Shown: positions 17,612 through 26,726 of the stretch, in pieces
How positions within the stretch are numbered: the first letter of the stretch is position 1
Layout: each line of letters begins with the position of its first letter
Assembly (NCBI RefSeq): GCF_001485575.1
Contig: NZ_BCNB01000006.1
Location: 620,001 to 684,000, forward strand
Length of the DNA stretch: 64,000 nt
Direction of reading: 5' to 3'
From: Haloarcula sp. CBA1127
GTDB lineage: Archaea; Halobacteriota; Halobacteria; Halobacteriales; Haloarculaceae
Position numbers and translations under genes: made by a program
Notes under the pieces: model-generated
The model's input: only the letters and a program-made list of their open reading frames with translations
Databases searched by the model: none
Told to the model about the DNA's origin: nothing

Positions 17612-18888
17612 GCGATAGCGGCCCGTCGCGGAACGGCGACGACCCGCCGACATCGGACTCAAACGACCGGTGGTCACAGTACCGGCAGCGACTCATCAGG
17701 CTGGGCCAGACCTCAGTCGGCGAGCGGATTCTCATCGCCGTCTCGGCGCTGTTGCTCTCTCTCGTCGTTGGGACGGTTATCGTCACTGCCGCGGGACTGC
17801 TGGCGACGTGTCGGTCGCCGGTCCTCACGTTCGGTTCCACAACGCTGTGTTACGACCCGTTCTACGTGTTCAACCGACTGTTCCTCGGCGCACTGGGCGA
17901 CCCCTTCACGGGTGGCTGGTCGCCGCTGAACGCACAGTTCGCGGCGACGCTTCGAGAGACGACGATCCTGGTGTTCACCGGGCTCTCGGTAGCCCTAGCC
18001 TTCCGTGCGGGCATCTTCAACATCGGGACGCAAGGCCAGCTCATCATCGGCGCGCTGGCGGCCGCACTGACAGTGCTGTGGGCCGGCTCGCTGGTCTCCG
18101 GAACAATCGCGCTCGTTCTGTTCATCCCGCTCGGGCTGCTCGCTGGCGCAATCGGCGGCGGCCTCTACGGTGCGATACCCGGTGCGTTGAAAGCCTACGC
18201 CGATGCGAACGAGGTCATTACCACTATCATGCTCAACTTCGTCGCTGTCCGGGTCTCGCTGTATCTCGTCCGGAACCACTTCGCCGACCCGACGAGCCAG
18301 GCGACACAGACGCGGACCTTGCCCGTTGAGGGACAGTTCCCCTCGATCCTGTTCGACCCGCGGACGGACTTCTCCTTGCTCGCGCTCCTGATTGCGCTCG
18401 TGTTCGTCGGCGGCGTCTACTACCTGCTCGAACACACGGCCTTCGGCTACGACCTGCGGACCGCCGGCATCCAGCCCGCGGCCGCGGAGTACGGCGGTGT
18501 CGACTCCGCCCGGACCATCCTCACGTCGCTGACGCTGTCGGGCGCGCTCGGCGGTATCGGCGGGGCCGTGTTCGTGATGATGACGCTCGGGAAGTTCCAG
18601 ACTGGCATTCCGAGCTACGGCTTCGACGGGATCACCGTCTCCATCCTCGCCGGCAACAACCCCATCGGGGCCGTCTTCGCCGCGCTACTCTTTGGCGTCC
18701 TCAAGTCCGGCTCGAACGTGGTGGCGTTCGCGACCAATGTGCCGCCACAGCTGGTCGGCGTCCTCCGGGGACTTATCATCCTGTTCGTCGCGATGCCAGA
18801 GTTCTTCCGTATCATCGGCCGGCGGCTCGCAGCACGCGAGCCGGACAGTCCGGCCGCCGCGACCGCAGGGGGTGGTGCTGATGACTGA
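17608..18888 (+). CDS. nucleoside ABC transporter permease 1
   Basis: 426 residues. After a hydrophilic N-terminus of about 35 residues there are around ten membrane helices with the BPD-transport-2 core, including FRAGIFNIGTQGQLIIGAL and AYADANEVITTIMLNF, motifs of the NupP/YufP-type permease. It pairs with the permease encoded next, which it overlaps by 8 nt, to form the channel of the BmpA-type importer. Confidence 0.92.
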   Translation: MSDSGPSRNGDDPPTSDSNDRWSQYRQRLIRLGQTSVGERILIAVSALLLSLVVGTVIVTAAGLLATCRSPVLTFGSTTLCYDPFYVFNRLFLGALGDPFTGGWSPLNAQFAATLRETTILVFTGLSVALAFRAGIFNIGTQGQLIIGALAAALTVLWAGSLVSGTIALVLFIPLGLLAGAIGGGLYGAIPGALKAYADANEVITTIMLNFVAVRVSLYLVRNHFADPTSQATQTRTLPVEGQFPSILFDPRTDFSLLALLIALVFVGGVYYLLEHTAFGYDLRTAGIQPAAAEYGGVDSARTILTSLTLSGALGGIGGAVFVMMTLGKFQTGIPSYGFDGITVSILAGNNPIGAVFAALLFGVLKSGSNVVAFATNVPPQLVGVLRGLIILFVAMPEFFRIIGRRLAAREPDSPAAATAGGGADD

Positions 18889-19945
18889 CGACAGCGCCAT
18901 GGATCGACTCCGCTCGGCTTCGAGTCGAGTCCTTATCGCCGCCGCAGCGTTCCTCACACTGGCTGTACTTGCTGGATTCGGACTCTTCGCGCCGGCGTCG
19001 ACGCCCGGTCAGATATTCTGGGTCCTAGCCTCGAAATCGACGCTGTCCTCGACATTGCGACTCTCGGTTCCGATCGTGCTGGCCGCGCTGGGCGGCATCT
19101 TCGCCGAGAAAAGCGGTATCATCAACATCGGGCTTGAGGGGCTGCTCATCATCTCGGCCTTCGCAGCTATCTTCGGAGCCGACGCCACCGGTTCGCTGTG
19201 GCTCGGGTTCCTCATCGGCATCGTCGCCTCGACGCTGCTCGCTGCCGTGTTCGCCGTCGTCTGTATCGAGTTCCGCGCCGACCAGATCATCGCCGGCTTG
19301 GCTGTCTGGCTCATCGCACTCGGACTCGCGCCGTTCGCCTCACAGGTGTTCTACGGCGGGCCAAACACCAGCAGCGTCGGGACTTTCGACACGATAACGG
19401 TCCCGACGCTGGCCGAGATTCCGTTCTTCGGCGCACTGTTCGACGCCTCGCCCGCCGTCTACATCATGTTCCTCGCCGTGGCGGCGTCGTGGTACGTGCT
19501 GAACCGAACCACGTTCGGCCGCTGGGTCCGGGCCGCCGGCGAGAACCCGAAGGCGCTTGACACCGCCGGTGTCGACGTGTCTCGCGTCCGCTACGCCGCC
19601 GTGCTCCTCTCCGGCGTCCTTTCGGGGATGGGCGGGGCCGCGCTGGCGATCAATATCGGCCAGTTCACCGGGAACGGCCCGACGATGGTCAACGGCAAGG
19701 GATTCATCGCCATCGTCGCGTATCTGTTCGGCAACTACAACCCGGTCGGCGCGCTGCTGTCGACCACGCTGTTTGCCGGCCTTGACGCCGTCCAGTTGCG
19801 TCTCCAGACGGCCGATGTCATCGCCGTCCCCGATTCACTGGTCCAGACGATTCCGTTCGTCGCCGTCATCGTCGTGCTCGCTCTGGTGGGCAAGACCCGC
19901 CTGCCAGAAGCCGCCGGTGACCACTACGAATCCGGCGAGGAATGA
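18881..19945 (+). CDS. nucleoside ABC transporter permease 2
   Basis: 354 residues from ATG 18881, which overlaps the end of permease 1. Membrane helices start at about residue 17. The signature FAEKSGIINIGLEGLLIISAF matches the second BPD-transport-2 permease (YufQ-like). The frame continues upstream to 18692, but that part only duplicates the other permease's coding sequence in another frame. No nucleoside-catabolic enzyme follows, unlike in many bacteria; the structured element at 20002 comes next. Confidence 0.92.
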   Translation: MTDDSAMDRLRSASSRVLIAAAAFLTLAVLAGFGLFAPASTPGQIFWVLASKSTLSSTLRLSVPIVLAALGGIFAEKSGIINIGLEGLLIISAFAAIFGADATGSLWLGFLIGIVASTLLAAVFAVVCIEFRADQIIAGLAVWLIALGLAPFASQVFYGGPNTSSVGTFDTITVPTLAEIPFFGALFDASPAVYIMFLAVAASWYVLNRTTFGRWVRAAGENPKALDTAGVDVSRVRYAAVLLSGVLSGMGGAALAINIGQFTGNGPTMVNGKGFIAIVAYLFGNYNPVGALLSTTLFAGLDAVQLRLQTADVIAVPDSLVQTIPFVAVIVVLALVGKTRLPEAAGDHYESGEE

Positions 19946-20001
19946 ACTAGGAACAATCTTTTCCGGGCTTGTTTCTGCCCGCAGCACTTTATCGAATGCG
20001 A

Positions 20002-20305
20002 ACAGCCAGAAAGCCCCTGCCGTCTCGGCTCCCGCGACTCGCTGCGCTCCGGTCGGTGCTTGCGTCGTCGGGATTCGCCGAGACGGCAGCCCCTTTCAGT
20101 CCCACCTGTAGATGGTTGCCCAAGCTATGCTGGGTGGGACTGAAAGGGGTGGCTGGCTGAACGACGGCGGACGAAGCAAGGACCGCAACGCAGTGAGTAG
20201 CGAGGGACCGAAGGTCCCTCGGACCATGCGAACGGGCGTGAAGCGCCCGTGAGCAGAGACCGCAGCGAGGCCCCCGAGTTCAGCCAACCGGGGCTTTCTG
20301 GCTGT
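20002..20305. repeat. 304-bp hairpin-rich element with perfect 16-bp terminal inverted repeats (four-way junction)
   Basis: The ends ACAGCCAGAAAGCCCC (20002-20017) and GGGGCTTTCTGGCTGT (20290-20305) are exact reverse complements. Inside, three stems follow each other with 0-2 nt between them: TGCCGTCTCGG 20018-20028 with 20078-20088 (11 bp); CCCCTTTCAGTCCCACC 20090-20106 with 20133-20149 (17 bp, perfect); and 20151-20162 with 20278-20289 (12 bp, one mismatch). The third arm carries two smaller hairpins at 20201-20221 and 20232-20250. No ORF is present. It sits between the nucleoside importer and leuS. A non-autonomous mobile element or a structured RNA are both possible. Confidence 0.85.
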
Positions 20306-20387
20306 ACACAGGAGCAGTCCAGTCGGGACCAGCTGCCTTCCCTAGCCGAACACTCATGTGCGCGGCAGGCACAGGACGAGATAGCAA

Positions 20388-23066
20388 ATGTCGCGCCGAT
20401 ATGACCACGCTCGGGTTCAGGAGTACTGGCAGCAGGCCTGGGAGCGGGAGGGCGTTTTCGAGTGCCCGACCGACGCTACGGACCCGACGTACGTGCTGGG
20501 AATGTTTCCCTACACCTCCGGCTCGTTGCATATGGGGCACATCAGAAACTACGCCATTACCGACGCGTACGCCCGGTATCGGCGGATGGCTGGCGACGAC
20601 GTGCTTCACCCGATGGGGTGGGACGCCTTCGGCCTGCCGGCGGAGAACGCGGCCTACAAACGGGACACTGACCCCGAATCCTGGACCCGGACGTGTATCG
20701 ACCAGATGAAAGACGACCTCCGGGAGATGGGCTTTGGTTACGACTGGTCCCGGGAAACCACCACCTGCGACCCCGACTACTACCAGTGGAACCAGTGGCT
20801 GTTCACCCAGTTCTACGACGAGGGGCTGGTGGACTACGGCGCGGCGACGGTGAACTGGTGTCCGGACTGTGAGACAGTGCTTGCTGACGCGCAGGTCGAA
20901 ACGCCGCCGGAAGCCCATGAGGGCGAGACGACTGCCGGCACCGGAAACAGCCACACCCACGGTGGCGGCGTCTGCTGGCGCTGTGGAACGGACGTCGAAC
21001 AGCGCGACCTCGACCAGTGGTTCTTCGCCATCACCGACTACGCCGAGGAGCTGTATCACGGGCTTGACGACCTGGAAGGATGGCCTGACGGCGTTCGAGA
21101 CAGTCAACGTAACTGGATCGGCCGACAAGAAGGCGCGCGCGTCTCGTTTACCGTCAGCCACGACGATCACGACACCGTCGAGGCATTCACGACCCGACTC
21201 GACACGGTGTACGGCGCGACGTATCTGGCGCTGTCGCCGGGCCATGACCTCGCGCGAGCGCTGGCCGAGACGGATGACGCCGTTGCCGAGTACGTGGAGT
21301 CGGTGGCGAACACGGACGACGCCGGGATGAGCGGCGTCGAGACGGACCTCACCGCGACTCACCCGTACACCGGCGAGGAACTGCCGGTGTACGTCGCGGC
21401 GTACGTGCTGGACGACGTTGGAACGGGTGCGGTCATGGGCGTGCCGGCCCACAACGAACAGGACCACGCCTTCGCCGACGAACACGACCTGCCCGTCGAG
21501 CAGGCCGTCGAACCGGTCGACGGCAGCGGGACGGACCTGCCACATGCGCCCTACACCGGCGACGGGATGCTCACGGACAGTGGCGAGTACGACGGCCTCG
21601 CCAGCTCCGCCGCTCGGGAGCGCCTGCGCGAACACGAGGCCGCCGAGTCCGCGGTGACCTACCGCCTGCGGGACTGGCTCATCTCCCGCCAGCGCTACTG
21701 GGGGACACCGATTCCCATCGTCCACTGCGACGACTGCGGCCACGTCCCGGTTCCGGAAGACGACCTCCCGGTGGAACTGCCCGACTACGTCCAGACCACG
21801 GGGAACCCACTCGACGCGGCCGACGAGTGGAAGCAGACGACCTGTCCCGACTGCGGGGCCGACGCGGTGCGGGAGACGGATACGATGGACACGTTTGTCG
21901 ACTCCTCGTGGTACTTCCTCAGGTATCTGTCGCCGCACTTCGCGGACGCGCCCTTCGACCAGAAAACCGCCGACGAGTGGCTCCCGGTCGACGTGTACGT
22001 CGGCGGCGAGGAACACGCAGTGTTGCACCTCCTCTATATACGCTTTTTTGCCCGGGCGCTCTCGGACATCGGTCTGCTTGACCGCGAAGAACCGGTTGAG
22101 CGGCTCATCAATCAGGGCACAGTGCTTCACAGCGGCGAGAAGATGTCCAAATCGAAGGGCAACGACATCGCGCCCCATGAGTACGGGGCCGAGACGACGC
22201 GGCTGTTTGTCCTCTCGGCGGCCCACCCCTCGCAGGACTTCGAGTGGACCGTGAAGGACGTCTCGACAGCCTACGACTTCCAGCAGACGCTGTACCGCCT
22301 TGTCACGGAATACACCGACCGAACGGAGACACGGACCGAGAGCACCGACCACGACGCGTACTTAGAGCGGGAAATCGACCGGACTATCGCGGCCGTTACC
22401 GAGGAGTACGACCGCTTTCGCTTCCATCGCGTTATCGGCGAGATACAGCGCTTCGCCCGCCTACTGGGGCGCTACGCGGGCTACGACCGGCCGTACCAGT
22501 TCGCCTATAGCCGCGGCTTGCGTGTGCTCGCTGGCCTAGTTGCCCCGATTGCGCCGTTCCTCGCCGAAGAGATGTGGCAGCTGCTCGACGAGGACGGCCT
22601 CGTCGCCGAGAGCCGGTGGCCGGAACCGCTCCGTGACGTGGACGACTACCGCATCGAGCGGCAGGTCGTTCGGCGAACGCTCGACGACGTGCGCGAGATC
22701 ACGGAGGTCGTCGACATCGACGAACCGAACGAGATCGAACTCGTCGTCGCCGCCGACTGGAAGTACCGGGCCTACGAGATCGCCCGCGAGTCCGACCCCG
22801 ACGACGCTATCGTCGGTGAAATCATGGCTGACGAAGCGATCAAACAGCACGGCGACACAGCCGCCGATTTCGCCGACCGGTTGGCCGACCGCGGGGCGGG
22901 ACTCGAACCAATTATCGACGGCGAGCGCGAACTCGACACGCTCCAGCAGGCCGCGTGGCTGTTCGAAGACGAGTTCGCCTGTGACGTCGTCGTCCGGCGG
23001 GCCACGCCCGACGACGACCTCGCGGCCAAAGCGCGACCGAACAAGCCCGCGATTCACATCTCCTGA
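20388..23066 (+). CDS. leuS: leucyl-tRNA synthetase (bacterial-type architecture)
   Basis: 892 residues. Class I signatures: HMGH at about 48-51 and KMSKS at about 585. The strings GWDAFGLPAENAA and VGGEEHAVLHLLY resemble bacterial-type LeuRS rather than the archaeal/eukaryal form, suggesting an ancient acquisition; some haloarchaea are known to carry such an enzyme. An editing (CP1) domain is present between the signatures, with a zinc-like CDDCGHVP segment and a second CPDCG. The anticodon-binding region and a C-terminal tail follow. The structured element at 20002-20305 lies 82 bp before the ATG. Confidence 0.95.
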   Translation: MSRRYDHARVQEYWQQAWEREGVFECPTDATDPTYVLGMFPYTSGSLHMGHIRNYAITDAYARYRRMAGDDVLHPMGWDAFGLPAENAAYKRDTDPESWTRTCIDQMKDDLREMGFGYDWSRETTTCDPDYYQWNQWLFTQFYDEGLVDYGAATVNWCPDCETVLADAQVETPPEAHEGETTAGTGNSHTHGGGVCWRCGTDVEQRDLDQWFFAITDYAEELYHGLDDLEGWPDGVRDSQRNWIGRQEGARVSFTVSHDDHDTVEAFTTRLDTVYGATYLALSPGHDLARALAETDDAVAEYVESVANTDDAGMSGVETDLTATHPYTGEELPVYVAAYVLDDVGTGAVMGVPAHNEQDHAFADEHDLPVEQAVEPVDGSGTDLPHAPYTGDGMLTDSGEYDGLASSAARERLREHEAAESAVTYRLRDWLISRQRYWGTPIPIVHCDDCGHVPVPEDDLPVELPDYVQTTGNPLDAADEWKQTTCPDCGADAVRETDTMDTFVDSSWYFLRYLSPHFADAPFDQKTADEWLPVDVYVGGEEHAVLHLLYIRFFARALSDIGLLDREEPVERLINQGTVLHSGEKMSKSKGNDIAPHEYGAETTRLFVLSAAHPSQDFEWTVKDVSTAYDFQQTLYRLVTEYTDRTETRTESTDHDAYLEREIDRTIAAVTEEYDRFRFHRVIGEIQRFARLLGRYAGYDRPYQFAYSRGLRVLAGLVAPIAPFLAEEMWQLLDEDGLVAESRWPEPLRDVDDYRIERQVVRRTLDDVREITEVVDIDEPNEIELVVAADWKYRAYEIARESDPDDAIVGEIMADEAIKQHGDTAADFADRLADRGAGLEPIIDGERELDTLQQAAWLFEDEFACDVVVRRATPDDDLAAKARPNKPAIHIS

Positions 23067-23516
23067 CTACTCGGTCGCGGCTCCTGTCTCCTCTCGGGCG
23101 TCCTTGTGGGCATCAGTCACCGCGTCGACCAGTTTCTCCCGCTGCTCGTGGTGTATCAGGTGCGAACGACAGTCACAATCAGAACAGCCGAAGGCGTCGA
23201 CGCGGTCGAACCCCACCGCTGTCGGCCCGTCAATCTGCTTGGCGACGGCGCATTCGATATCGGCCTCGGTTGTGACGACCCGGTCGACGGTCGTCGCCGC
23301 GTCACCGAGCAGGTAGTCGATGTGCCAGTGCCGGGTGTCGTTGTCGCCGGCAGCGACTGCGCGGTGGCGGTCGATGCGGCCGAAGCCGCCGCTACCCAGC
23401 GCGCTCCCGGTGTAGGCGTACCAGCCTGCCGGGAACGTGATTTCGCCCAGCGCGCCGACCTCGATTGGTCTGCTGGTGTCCCGTTCGAGAACCAGCGTGT
23501 AGGTTCCGCCAGGCAT
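23067..23516 (-). CDS. GIY-YIG-like DUF123 protein
   Basis: 149 residues. The opening GGTYTLVLERD and the segment WYAYTGSALGSGGFGRIDRH correspond to the GIY-YIG-like core of DUF123, with Tyr and Arg in the expected spacing; RHWHIDYLL follows. A Cys/His cluster (CSDCDCRSHLIHH) near the C-terminus may bind metal. DUF123 proteins occur alone or fused to endonuclease III, which suggests a DNA-repair link, but the activity is not settled. It converges with leuS at its end with no spacer. Confidence 0.85.
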   Translation of the reverse strand: MPGGTYTLVLERDTSRPIEVGALGEITFPAGWYAYTGSALGSGGFGRIDRHRAVAAGDNDTRHWHIDYLLGDAATTVDRVVTTEADIECAVAKQIDGPTAVGFDRVDAFGCSDCDCRSHLIHHEQREKLVDAVTDAHKDAREETGAATE

Positions 23517-23524
23517 GCGCCCCC

Positions 23525-23815
23525 TCAGGTCCCGATATCGGGATCAGCGGCGAGTTCGCCGAACCCGTCGATACGGAACGTCCGGGAGTCGGTGCAGTCC
23601 TCGTTTTCAGCGGCGAGTTCGCCGACGATCCAGTTGAACCGGCGCTGAAATCCGTCGTAGGGCGCGGCCGCGAGTAGGTCGGTGACGCGGTCGCTCGTCA
23701 GGTCCTCGTCGTACTCCTCGGCGAAGTCGGCGATGTTCTCGGCGGCCGTCTGTGCGATTTCGTCGTCGGTCTCGTCTGCGAACGCCGCGGTGAGGGCGTC
23801 GGTCAGTTCGGACAT
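23525..23815 (-). CDS. small acidic protein of unknown function
   Basis: 96 residues from ATG 23815 (MSELTDALTAAFADETDDEIAQ). It is very acidic and predicted helical (AAENIADFAEEYDEDLTSDRVTDLLAAAPYDGFQRRFNWIVGELA). I do not recognise a family. It lies 8 nt upstream of the DUF123 gene on the same strand, so the two are probably one transcript and may work together. Confidence 0.65.
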   Translation of the reverse strand: MSELTDALTAAFADETDDEIAQTAAENIADFAEEYDEDLTSDRVTDLLAAAPYDGFQRRFNWIVGELAAENEDCTDSRTFRIDGFGELAADPDIGT

Positions 23816-23905
23816 ACACGACATAACGCGACGATGCCACGTATGCGTTCTGAAACGGGGGGCTGTCCGAGCGTTTCTTGTGTCGAGAGCGACAATATCG
23901 GTACA

Positions 23906-24538
23906 ATGAAGCCGCTGCGACAAAGCCCAACCGTGGTCACGCTGGCGGTCATCGTTGCTGTGTTCCTCGCACAGCAAGCCGTCGGCGTGGTGACCGCCCC
24001 GCGGAGCCTGTTCGCCCTCTCGCCCCCGCTGTTCAGTCGTCCCTGGACGCTTGTCACCAGTGTGTACGCACATGCTGGCCTGTCGCATCTCATCGCAAAC
24101 GCCGTCGGATTGGCGCTCGCCGGTGTCGTCCTCGAACGTCGGACGTCGCCGCTCCGGTTCCACGCTTTCTTCGTCTCGACCGGTGCACTCGCCGGGGTTT
24201 CGCAGGTCTCGATAACCAGCCTTGTCGGCCCGCTCGTTCCCGGGATGGTCAGCCACGTCTCCGTCCTCGGGGCCAGTGGCGCTGTGTTTGCGCTCTTTGG
24301 ATATCTGCTTGCCGCCAACCGCCTGACCGACACTGTCATCGGCGGGTTCGAACTCGCGCCGCGCGTCCAGTTGGTGCTGGCTGGCGTCGTCGCCGCTGCG
24401 ATCACGCTCGCCACTGCGAACCCCGGCGTCGCGCTCATCGCACACTTCACCGGCCTTTTGTTGGGGTTTCTCGCCGGGCGCGTCCACCTGCTGCGGCCGA
24501 CAGACTCGCCACAGACGCCCGAAGCCGCGAACTACTGA
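23906..24538 (+). CDS. rhomboid-family intramembrane serine protease
   Basis: 210 residues from ATG 23906 with six membrane segments. The catalytic serine is in GASG (Ser124) and the partner histidine is His180 in IAHFTGLLLGF, one helix later as required. The HAGLSHLIANAVGL segment corresponds to the conserved HxxxN region of helix 2. The substrate is unknown; haloarchaeal rhomboids have been linked to cell-surface glycoprotein processing. An upstream extension of the frame to 23834 is not conserved in character and is left out. Confidence 0.88.
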   Translation: MKPLRQSPTVVTLAVIVAVFLAQQAVGVVTAPRSLFALSPPLFSRPWTLVTSVYAHAGLSHLIANAVGLALAGVVLERRTSPLRFHAFFVSTGALAGVSQVSITSLVGPLVPGMVSHVSVLGASGAVFALFGYLLAANRLTDTVIGGFELAPRVQLVLAGVVAAAITLATANPGVALIAHFTGLLLGFLAGRVHLLRPTDSPQTPEAANY

Positions 24539-24636
24539 CCGGTATGCCGTCGTTCTGGGATAGCTGCGACACGCCCTTTCTCGTGGCACGTAATTGGCAA
24601 GTGCTACCAAATAACTCGGGCACGTAGATAGACGGA

Positions 24637-26070
24637 ATGGTACGGAGTCACGGGGCTACGTCTCTACTCGTCGCAGTACTGCTGGTGCTTGCCGGCTGTG
24701 GCGGATTCGTGGCAAACGGCACGGACGGCGGTGCGAATCCGCCAACTACGACAGAGACGGCGACACCGGGCACGCCCTCACCGGCGGCGAACGGGACGCT
24801 AGAGGTCCACTTCATCAACGTCGGCCAGTCGGTGGCGACCGTGCTGGTTAGTCCCGACAACGAAACGATGCTCATCGACTCCGGGGACTTCACCGACGAC
24901 GGCGAATACGTCCTGCAGTATCTCGACCGACAGGGCATCGACCGCATCGACCACTTCGTCGTCTCGCACAACGACGCCGACCACATCGGCGGTAACGCGG
25001 CCGTCATCAGGCACTACGAGACCGAGAAAAACGGCGTCGGTGCGGTGTACGACCCCGGCATCGCCGCGAGCACGCAGACCTACGAGCGATACCTCGACGC
25101 CGTCGAAGCCCACAACGTGACGCTGTACGAGACGCGCGAGGGCGACCGGATTCCGTTTTCCGGCGTCGAGACGACCGTGCTCGGCCCACCGGAGCCGTAT
25201 CTGGAAAACGCGGCGCGAAACGAGAACAGCATCGTCCTTCGAATCGAGCACGGTGAGACGAGCTTTCTCTTTACCGGCGACGCGGAGGACGACCAGGAGG
25301 CGTATCTCGTCGATACCTACGGAGCGGCGCTCAGGGCCACCGTACTGAAAGCCGGCCACCACGGCAGCGCGTCAAGCACCAGCGGGCCGCTGCTTGACGC
25401 CGCTGCCCCCCGGGCCGTCGTGGTTTCGAGTGCCTACGATTCGCAGTACGGCCATCCCAGCAACGAGACACTCCAGCGCCTTGCGGCGCGTTCGGTTCCG
25501 GCGTACTGGACCGCAACCCACGGGGACACCGTCTTGACTAGCGACGGGACCGCTGTGACCGTCAGCACGCAGCGGGCAGCGCCGACCGACCCGCTGTCAC
25601 TCCGTACCGGGGACCCGATTGCGCCGAGCGCGACCGAACCGGTTACGCCGCGAGCGACCTACCTGCCCCACCCGTCCCCGCGGACTGATACACCGGTCCC
25701 AACCGCAACCGACGGCGGAACGCCCATCGGGAACACGAGCGGCGACTTAGTCATCGACCGCGTTCGCGCCGATGCGGCGGGCGACGACCGGGACAACCTC
25801 AACGACGAGTACGTCGTGTTCCGGAACGCGGGCGCGGAGCCGCTGGAAATGGGCGGCTGGACGGTCAGCGACGAAGCCGACCACAGCTACACCGTCCCCG
25901 ACGGATTCACGCTCGACCCGGACGAAACCGTGACCCTTCACACCGGCAGCGGCACCGACACGGACACCGATCTTTACTGGGGGTCGGGGCGTCCGATATG
26001 GAACAACGGCGGTGACACAGTCACTGTGACCGACGCCGACAACGAGACCATACTGGAACGGAGTTACTAA
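24637..26070 (+). CDS. secreted ComEC-like metallo-beta-lactamase lipoprotein with lamin-tail domain
   Basis: 477 residues. A Sec-type lipoprotein signal ends at Cys21 (LVLAGC). After a Thr/Pro linker, residues about 50-290 form a metallo-beta-lactamase fold: SHNDADH near 110, LFTGDAED, then KAGHHGSASST and SSAYDSQYGHPS, the set found in the C-terminal hydrolase domain of ComEC. A Pro/Thr linker leads to a lamin-tail domain (about 370-477: NDEYVVFRNAG, GWTVSDEADHSYTVP). Both parts are typical of secreted nucleases, so extracellular DNA degradation is likely but unproven. It overlaps the DUF3006 gene by 1 nt. Confidence 0.88.
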   Translation: MVRSHGATSLLVAVLLVLAGCGGFVANGTDGGANPPTTTETATPGTPSPAANGTLEVHFINVGQSVATVLVSPDNETMLIDSGDFTDDGEYVLQYLDRQGIDRIDHFVVSHNDADHIGGNAAVIRHYETEKNGVGAVYDPGIAASTQTYERYLDAVEAHNVTLYETREGDRIPFSGVETTVLGPPEPYLENAARNENSIVLRIEHGETSFLFTGDAEDDQEAYLVDTYGAALRATVLKAGHHGSASSTSGPLLDAAAPRAVVVSSAYDSQYGHPSNETLQRLAARSVPAYWTATHGDTVLTSDGTAVTVSTQRAAPTDPLSLRTGDPIAPSATEPVTPRATYLPHPSPRTDTPVPTATDGGTPIGNTSGDLVIDRVRADAAGDDRDNLNDEYVVFRNAGAEPLEMGGWTVSDEADHSYTVPDGFTLDPDETVTLHTGSGTDTDTDLYWGSGRPIWNNGGDTVTVTDADNETILERSY

Positions 26071-26354
26071 TGCTACCTGACGGAACCTACACCGCCGTCG
26101 TCGACCGGATCGAAGACGGGATTGCCACGCTGGAAATGGACACCAAGAATGGACTGTCCGCTCTCGACATTGCGGCCGCCGAACTGCCGGCAGAGGCACG
26201 GACGGCCGACGTGGTTCTGGAGATAACCGTTGCGGACTCGGCGCTCGTGGATGTAACGCGTGAACCCGAGGAAACCACCGACCGGGCGAGCGAGGCCCAG
26301 AGTCGGTTCGACCGGTTATCGAAGCGGCCGCCGCAGGACGGCGACGACGCGTAA
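26070..26354 (+). CDS. DUF3006 domain protein
   Basis: 94 residues. The pattern YTAVVDRIEDGIATLEM at the start followed by two short strands (VVLEITVADSALVDV) is DUF3006. Start and stop overlap with the previous gene as TAATG, a coupled arrangement. DUF3006 genes commonly sit beside ComEC-like hydrolases, as here, and may encode a small partner or inhibitor; the role is unknown. Confidence 0.85.
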   Translation: MLPDGTYTAVVDRIEDGIATLEMDTKNGLSALDIAAAELPAEARTADVVLEITVADSALVDVTREPEETTDRASEAQSRFDRLSKRPPQDGDDA

Positions 26355-26415
26355 AACTGCCCGCACACTCCGTAGGAGCTTGGTAACAATATGTACTGAG
26401 CGCGTAGCGCAGTGT

Positions 26416-26583
26416 ATGTGGGACAGTGACATAGAAACGGCCGACCCACCGCTGGGGAGGTGTCCGGCCTGTGACGTGAGGATTCCCGCGGCGAATCTCG
26501 TCATCGCGTACGACACGGCTGGCGACTGGCCGCGGATGCTCGCGACGTGCCCGGATTGTGAGGGCGCGGTGAATCCAGTGTGA
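26416..26583 (+). CDS. small zinc-ribbon protein
   Basis: 55 residues from ATG 26416. Two CPxC knuckles (CPACDVRI and CPDCEG) are separated by 28 residues, a four-Cys zinc site. Acidic, with codon usage like the chromosome. Haloarchaea encode many such microproteins, a few of which regulate adaptation. It is the third gene after the ComEC-like lipoprotein on the same strand, but 61 bp separate it from DUF3006. Confidence 0.72.
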   Translation: MWDSDIETADPPLGRCPACDVRIPAANLVIAYDTAGDWPRMLATCPDCEGAVNPV

Positions 26584-26726
26584 TTCCTGCTGAAACAGAC
26601 ATGACAGAAACCGTTGACGTGAATACACATAGACACGCCGAAGCGGCCGCCTATATGTGTAGCAACCACCGATTAGGTGCGGTATACTGTTGTTTCGACC
26701 AATGATACCGAGGCCAGACAGGGTGA

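Noticed and set aside
19946-20387. Riboswitch or T-box-like leader for leuS
   Set aside because: The structure has transposon-like terminal inverted repeats and a decayed copy at an unrelated locus, so a leuS-specific regulator is less likely. Kept only as an alternative in the findings.
20280-22352. 690-codon open frame antisense to leuS
   Set aside because: High-GC coding DNA leaves long antisense frames. No domain is recognisable, and leuS is certain on the other strand. The same holds for long antisense frames over the ABC ATPase (15965-17677) and ileS (30749-32368).
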